Below, piece after piece: positions 13,764 to 17,644 of a DNA stretch of 17,644 nucleotides. The position numbers were made by a program, and so were the translations under genes. Source of the stretch: Parafilimonas sp. (GTDB lineage Bacteria > Bacteroidota > Bacteroidia > Chitinophagales > Chitinophagaceae); NCBI GenBank assembly GCA_025927795.1, contig JAICKT010000040.1, positions 1-17,644 of the forward strand, in the 5' to 3' direction. The notes beneath the pieces were generated by a model. The model saw only the letters and a list, made by a program, of their open reading frames with translations. It searched no databases and had not been told where the DNA came from. How positions within the stretch are numbered: position 1 is the stretch's first letter; each line of letters starts with the position of its first letter.

Positions 13764-16232
13764 ATGAAAGTTTTAAAGTTTGGTGGTACATCTGTAGCGA
13801 ATGATGAAAATATTCAGAAGGTTATAAATATTGTTATTAATAATAGCGATCCGCGGATTGTTGTTGTAAGTGCACTGGGTGGAGTTACTGATGCATTAAT
13901 TAATGCCGGAACGCTTGCCGAAAATACAGATGAAACATACAAAGAAGTTTTGCAGCAGTTAGAAAAAAAGCATTTGGATACCGCACGTGCATTATTGCCT
14001 GTAATGCATCAGAGCATTTGCTTAAGCATGATTAAACAGCAATTTAATGAGCTGGAAGAAATTTGCAACAGCGTTTTTTATTTACAGGAATTATCGTTGC
14101 GTACAAAAGATAAAATTATAAGTTTTGGCGAGTTGCTTTCATCAAAAATTATTTCAGCGTTTCTTCAATCAAAGAATATAAATCATGATTGGCTTGATTC
14201 GCGTAAGCTTATAAAAACTAACAGCAATTTTGGTTTTGCTGCTGTTGATTTTGAAAAAACAAATGAGCTTATTTTAAAAACCATCGCTTCCTCATCACAT
14301 AAAATATTTATCGCACCAGGCTTTATTGCCAGTGATGAAAATAATAATACTACTACATTAGGTCGTGGTGGCAGCGATTATACGGCAGCTATTTTTGCGT
14401 CGGCAGTTAATGCTTCATCTTTAGAAATATGGACAGACGTTAGCGGCATGATGACGGCTGATCCGCGTTGGATTAATAATGCAAAAACAATAGAGCGTAT
14501 TTCTTACCAGGAAGCAATGGAACTTTCACATTTTGGCGCGAAAGTTATTTATCCGCCCACCATTGCACCGGTAATGCAAAAAAATATTCCAACGCATATA
14601 AAAAATACGTTTCAACCAAATGAAGCAGGCACAACTATTCAGCAACTTATAAATCCCGCTTCAAGGGTAAGGGGTTTGGATGACGGTTCAATCATCACGG
14701 GTATTTCAAGCATTAATGCCATCGCATTGTTAAGTCTTGAAGGCAGTGGAATGATTGGTATTCCGGGTTTTTCAAAACGTTTGTTTGAAGCATTGGCGAA
14801 TGAAAGAATTAATGTGATTCTTATCACGCAAAGTTCATCTGAACATTCTATCTGCGTTGCAATAAATACGAATGATGCAGCAAAAGCAAAGCTTGTTGTT
14901 GATAAAGCTTTTGAAATTGAAATAGCGCAACAAAAACTCGAACCGTTAAAAGTTGAAACAAAACAATCTGTAATTGCGCTGGTAGGTGATAAAATGAAAA
15001 GTCACCCAGGCATTAGCGGAAAAATGTTTGATGCGCTTGGACGAAACGGTATTAATGTAAGAGCAATTGCGCAAGGTTCATCAGAAAGAAATATTTCCGC
15101 GGTAATTGCACATGCAGACATAAAAAAAGCTGTGAATGTTTTGCACGAAGCGTTCTTTGAATCGTCTTATAAACAATTAAATGTTTTTATAGTTGGAACA
15201 GGAAATGTTGGAAGTAAACTGCTGAATCAAATTAAACAGCAACAAAAATTTTTATCACAGCATTTAAATTTACAGGTGAGAGTTACAGGCATTTCAAACA
15301 GCAAGAAAATGATTTTTGCTGATGATGGAAACGGAATCGCTTTAAGTAAATGGAAAGATGAATTGCTTGAAAGTGAAAGTATGCAACTCAATAAATTTGT
15401 TGATACAATTATTCATAAGAACTTACGCAACTCTGTTTTTGTTGATGTAACTGCAAATGAAAAAGTTTCTGAAGTATATGAGCAACTTTTATCGAAAGCA
15501 GTTTCAGTTGTTGCATGTAATAAAATTGCGGCTTCATCTTCATACAAAAATTATTGTCATTTAAAATCGCTTGCAAAAGAATACAGCGCTTTGTTTTTGT
15601 TTGAAACCAATGTAGGGGCGGGTTTGCCGGTTATAGGCACATTGAATGATTTGCGCAGAAGCGGTGATACAGTTACCAAAATCCAGGCGGTTTTATCAGG
15701 CACGTTAAATTTTGTTTTTAATCATTATAATGCAACAAAACCATTTGCAGAAGTTGTAAAGCAAGCGCAGGACGAAGGTTATACAGAGCCTGATCCTCGT
15801 TTGGATTTGGGTGGTACAGATGTAATGCGTAAAATTTTAATTCTTGCACGCGAAGCAGGCGAACAAATTGAAATGGATGATATCACGAACAATGGATTTT
15901 TACCTGCATCATGTTTTGAAGGAAGCGTAAAAGATTTTTATAGCGAAATGCTGAAACATGAAAATCATTTCAAAAAACTATATGAAGAAGCTGCCAGGAA
16001 AAATTGTAAGCTAAAGTTTGTTGCTGAATATGAAAACGGTAAAGCTTCAGTTGGTTTAAAACATATTCCAAGCGATTCAGATTTTTATCATTTATATGGA
16101 AAGGATAATATTGTTTTGTTCTACACGCAACGTTATCCTGAGCAACCATTGGTTGTTAAAGGTGCCGGCGCCGGCGCAGATGTTACAGCGAGTGGTGTAT
16201 TTGCAGATATAATAAGAGTAGCAAGAGTATAA
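13764..16232 (+). CDS. thrA: Bifunctional aspartate kinase / homoserine dehydrogenase
   Basis: 822 residues, close to E. coli ThrA (820). The aspartate kinase domain is ~1-295: KFGGTSVAN (5-13), FGELLSSK (121-128), GRGGSDYTAA (200-209), and WTDVSGMMTADPR (223-235). Two ACT regulatory repeats follow at ~313-460 (SLEGSGMIGIPGFSKRLFEA and ALVGDKMKSHPGISGKMFDA). These bind the feedback amino acid, probably threonine. The homoserine dehydrogenase domain is ~470-822: VGTGNVGS (477-484), ETNVGAGLPVIG (614-625), SGTLNFVF, and EPDPRLDLGGTDVMRK (675-690). It makes the first and third steps from aspartate to homoserine in the cytoplasm. ATG at 13764 is right for length, with a weak AAAGAG upstream. The stop overlaps the thrB start (TAATG). 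No defect is seen. Confidence 0.97.
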   Translation: MKVLKFGGTSVANDENIQKVINIVINNSDPRIVVVSALGGVTDALINAGTLAENTDETYKEVLQQLEKKHLDTARALLPVMHQSICLSMIKQQFNELEEICNSVFYLQELSLRTKDKIISFGELLSSKIISAFLQSKNINHDWLDSRKLIKTNSNFGFAAVDFEKTNELILKTIASSSHKIFIAPGFIASDENNNTTTLGRGGSDYTAAIFASAVNASSLEIWTDVSGMMTADPRWINNAKTIERISYQEAMELSHFGAKVIYPPTIAPVMQKNIPTHIKNTFQPNEAGTTIQQLINPASRVRGLDDGSIITGISSINAIALLSLEGSGMIGIPGFSKRLFEALANERINVILITQSSSEHSICVAINTNDAAKAKLVVDKAFEIEIAQQKLEPLKVETKQSVIALVGDKMKSHPGISGKMFDALGRNGINVRAIAQGSSERNISAVIAHADIKKAVNVLHEAFFESSYKQLNVFIVGTGNVGSKLLNQIKQQQKFLSQHLNLQVRVTGISNSKKMIFADDGNGIALSKWKDELLESESMQLNKFVDTIIHKNLRNSVFVDVTANEKVSEVYEQLLSKAVSVVACNKIAASSSYKNYCHLKSLAKEYSALFLFETNVGAGLPVIGTLNDLRRSGDTVTKIQAVLSGTLNFVFNHYNATKPFAEVVKQAQDEGYTEPDPRLDLGGTDVMRKILILAREAGEQIEMDDITNNGFLPASCFEGSVKDFYSEMLKHENHFKKLYEEAARKNCKLKFVAEYENGKASVGLKHIPSDSDFYHLYGKDNIVLFYTQRYPEQPLVVKGAGAGADVTASGVFADIIRVARV

Positions 16233-17149
16233 TGAAAAAAGTCTCTGCATATAGTCCTGCAACCGTTGCCAACATTGTTTGTGGGTTTGATATTTTAGGG
16301 TTGTGTTTGAATGAGCCTTGCGATGAATTAATGCTTGAAATAACTGATGAGCCCGGTGTTCACATCATCAACAAAGATGATTTTGATTTACCGGTTGATG
16401 CAGAAAAAAATGTAAGTGGTGCAGCATTGCTTGCATTAATGGAAGAAGCAAAAGATGTAAAAGGTTTTATACTCACGAGCAAAAAAAATATTATGCCCGG
16501 CAGTGGCATTGGTTCAAGTGCTGCAAGTGCGGCCGGAGTTGTTGTTGCAGCGAATCATCTTTTAAATAATCGTTTTACAAAAGAAGATTTGGTACGCTTT
16601 GCAATGAATGGAGAAAAAGTTGCATGCGGCGTAAAGCATGCAGATAATATTGCGCCTTGTATTTATGGTGGTGTTACATTAATACGTTCTGTCTTTCCGT
16701 TAGATATTGTTTGCATTGATGCACCTGAATTACATGTAACCGTTGTGCATCCGCAGATAGAAGTGCGTACATCTGATGCACGCCAAATTTTAAAGCAACA
16801 GGTATTATTAAAAGATGCCATCAAACAATGGGGAAATATTGCGGGGCTTGTTGCAGGTTTTATTAAGCATGATTACGATTTGATTGGTCGCTCATTGGAA
16901 GATGTTATTATTGAACCCGTGCGCAGTATTTTAATTCCTGGTTTTCATGAAATAAAAACATCGAGTAAAGAAGCCGGAGCATTAGGCGGTGGCATTTCAG
17001 GTTCAGGTCCTTCTATTTTTATGTTGAGTAAAGATGCACAAACAGCAAAGCATATTGAAACTGCAATGAAAAATATTTATGATAAAATGGGCATCGCTTA
17101 TCATACGCATGTAACAACAATTAATAAGCATGGTGTAAAGATTGTCTGA
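16232..17149 (+). CDS. thrB: Homoserine kinase
   Basis: A 305-residue GHMP-family kinase. The N-terminal SPATVANIVCGFDILGLCL is the usual first motif (homoserine-binding Asp-type segment), MPGSGIGSSAASAAG (88-102) is the ATP-binding glycine/serine loop, and GALGGGISGSGPSIF (249-263) is the third GHMP motif. It phosphorylates homoserine to O-phosphohomoserine, the substrate of threonine synthase. It is translationally coupled to thrA: the last A of thrA's TAA is the first base of its ATG. thrC would normally follow; instead an IS200-type element begins ~40 nt after the stop, so thrC must lie beyond the window or elsewhere. Length and motifs are normal. Confidence 0.96.
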   Translation: MKKVSAYSPATVANIVCGFDILGLCLNEPCDELMLEITDEPGVHIINKDDFDLPVDAEKNVSGAALLALMEEAKDVKGFILTSKKNIMPGSGIGSSAASAAGVVVAANHLLNNRFTKEDLVRFAMNGEKVACGVKHADNIAPCIYGGVTLIRSVFPLDIVCIDAPELHVTVVHPQIEVRTSDARQILKQQVLLKDAIKQWGNIAGLVAGFIKHDYDLIGRSLEDVIIEPVRSILIPGFHEIKTSSKEAGALGGGISGSGPSIFMLSKDAQTAKHIETAMKNIYDKMGIAYHTHVTTINKHGVKIV

Positions 17150-17189
17150 ACCGTGATTTAGGGGATTAATTGATTACCGAAATTATTAA

Positions 17190-17209
17190 CCCAAGACTTT
17201 AGTCTTGGG
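17190..17209. repeat. Perfect hairpin upstream of IS200-type transposase
   Basis: CCCAAGACT (17190-17198), apex TT, AGTCTTGGG (17201-17209); nine perfect pairs. It is 40 nt after thrB, so it could also end the thrAB transcript. It is probably the left subterminal hairpin of the element at 17259. Confidence 0.75.
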
Positions 17210-17230
17210 AATATGAAGCAACATAGTAAC

Positions 17231-17242
17231 TGGCTTTAGCCA
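17231..17242. repeat. Second short hairpin of the same element
   Basis: TGGCT, apex TT, AGCCA: five perfect pairs, 21 nt after the first hairpin and 16 nt before the transposase ATG. It shares the CTTTAG apex with the hairpin at 17190-17209. Confidence 0.5.
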
Positions 17243-17258
17243 AAGTGCATTACAAGAT

Positions 17259-17644
17259 ATGTATTACATAAAAATTTGGATACACGCAGTTTGGGCAACG
17301 AAGAATCGTGAGCCTGTTTTAAAGCTTGAAATTTTAAATCAAGTTTGTAATCATATTTTGATTAACGCTAAAGAGAAAGGAGTTTATATTGATAGAATTA
17401 ATGGTTATGATGAACACATTCATGTATTGATGCTTTTGAAAGCGGATAATAGCATCTCGAAACAAATGCAATTATTAAAAGGAGAAAGTGCACATTGGGC
17501 AAATCAAATAAACTTAATAAAAAACAATTTAGAGTGGGCAGATAAATTTTTTGCTGCATCAGTAAGTGATAGCAAACTTGACAATGTAAGGGCTTATATT
17601 GATAATCAGCAGACACATCATAAAAAGCAAACTTTCTTAGAAGA
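17259..17644 (+). CDS. IS200/IS605-type (Y1) transposase, 3' end beyond window
   Basis: From ATG at 17259 an open frame of 128 full codons runs to the window edge. It begins MYYIKIWIHAVWATKNREPV, as in IS200-like TnpA. The HUH motif is seen in GYDEHIHVLMLL (His53, His55), and the probable catalytic Tyr113 in NVRAYIDNQQTHHKKQ matches the family's Y-x3-Q helix. Such enzymes cut and join single-stranded DNA next to hairpins; two small hairpins stand directly upstream. The visible part has no frameshift or missing catalytic residue and covers nearly the whole usual length (~140-155 aa). It differs clearly from the RAYT at 2306-2881, so the window holds two separate Y1 lineages, each with its own hairpin type. 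It lies 109 nt after thrB, same strand. Confidence 0.87.
   Translation, partial: MYYIKIWIHAVWATKNREPVLKLEILNQVCNHILINAKEKGVYIDRINGYDEHIHVLMLLKADNSISKQMQLLKGESAHWANQINLIKNNLEWADKFFAASVSDSKLDNVRAYIDNQQTHHKKQTFLE

Noticed and set aside
17398..17616. Minus-strand open frame near the right end
   Set aside because: It is the antisense shadow of the IS200-type transposase, whose catalytic motifs are intact on the plus strand.

Overview
The window looks like a chromosomal segment from a low-GC member of the Bacteroidota, most likely a Chitinophagaceae-type bacterium. The gliding/secretion-associated genes gldF and gldG, a DUF4407 protein, Bacteroidota-style promoters (TTTG / TAnnTTTG), weak or absent Shine-Dalgarno sequences and repeated palindromic hairpins all point that way. 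Assignment below phylum is inference.

Left part (1-3441), minus strand, is a decayed, mobile-element-rich segment. It holds an intact but window-truncated TPR sensor histidine kinase, carrying a short palindromic repeat inside its ATPase domain. Just upstream of it is a second histidine kinase reduced by an internal deletion to its first ~87 and last ~22 codons. Then comes a REP-associated tyrosine transposase (RAYT) unit bounded by AACCTG/CAGGTT hairpins. That unit sits between two ~145-bp direct copies of a decayed gene end that reads like the C-terminus of a DNA methyltransferase.

Middle part (3442-11145) is a run of nine closely spaced minus-strand genes. In transcription order they are a cupin, an atypical SDR dehydrogenase, an ABC ATPase, an ABC-2 permease, a LolA-like periplasmic protein, an unknown 150-aa protein, gldF, gldG and a TerC-family membrane protein. 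Several overlap or lie within 15 nt of each other. A good Bacteroidota promoter match just before the 150-aa gene suggests that it, gldF, gldG and terC form their own unit; it would produce an almost leaderless GTG-start mRNA. The ABC ATPase, permease and LolA-like protein look like one exporter with a periplasmic partner. GldF/GldG belong to the gliding ABC complex, whose ATPase GldA is not clearly present here.

Right part (11398-17644): a plus-strand DUF4407 membrane/coiled-coil protein converges on a minus-strand secreted lipoprotein esterase, with a strong two-way hairpin terminator between them. Next are thrA (bifunctional aspartate kinase/homoserine dehydrogenase) and thrB (homoserine kinase), translationally coupled by a TAATG overlap; thrC is not in view. 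About 40 nt after thrB begin two hairpins followed by an IS200-type transposase that runs off the window end.

Most of the window is ordinary core metabolism and envelope biology. The parts most worth a second look are the RAYT/hairpin unit with its long flanking duplication, the in-frame palindrome in the kinase, the CTTTAG-apex hairpins, the SDR lacking its catalytic Tyr/Lys, and the ABC-LolA-like/gldFG cluster with a possible leaderless transcript. I see no CRISPR array, rRNA, tRNA or recognisable defence system.
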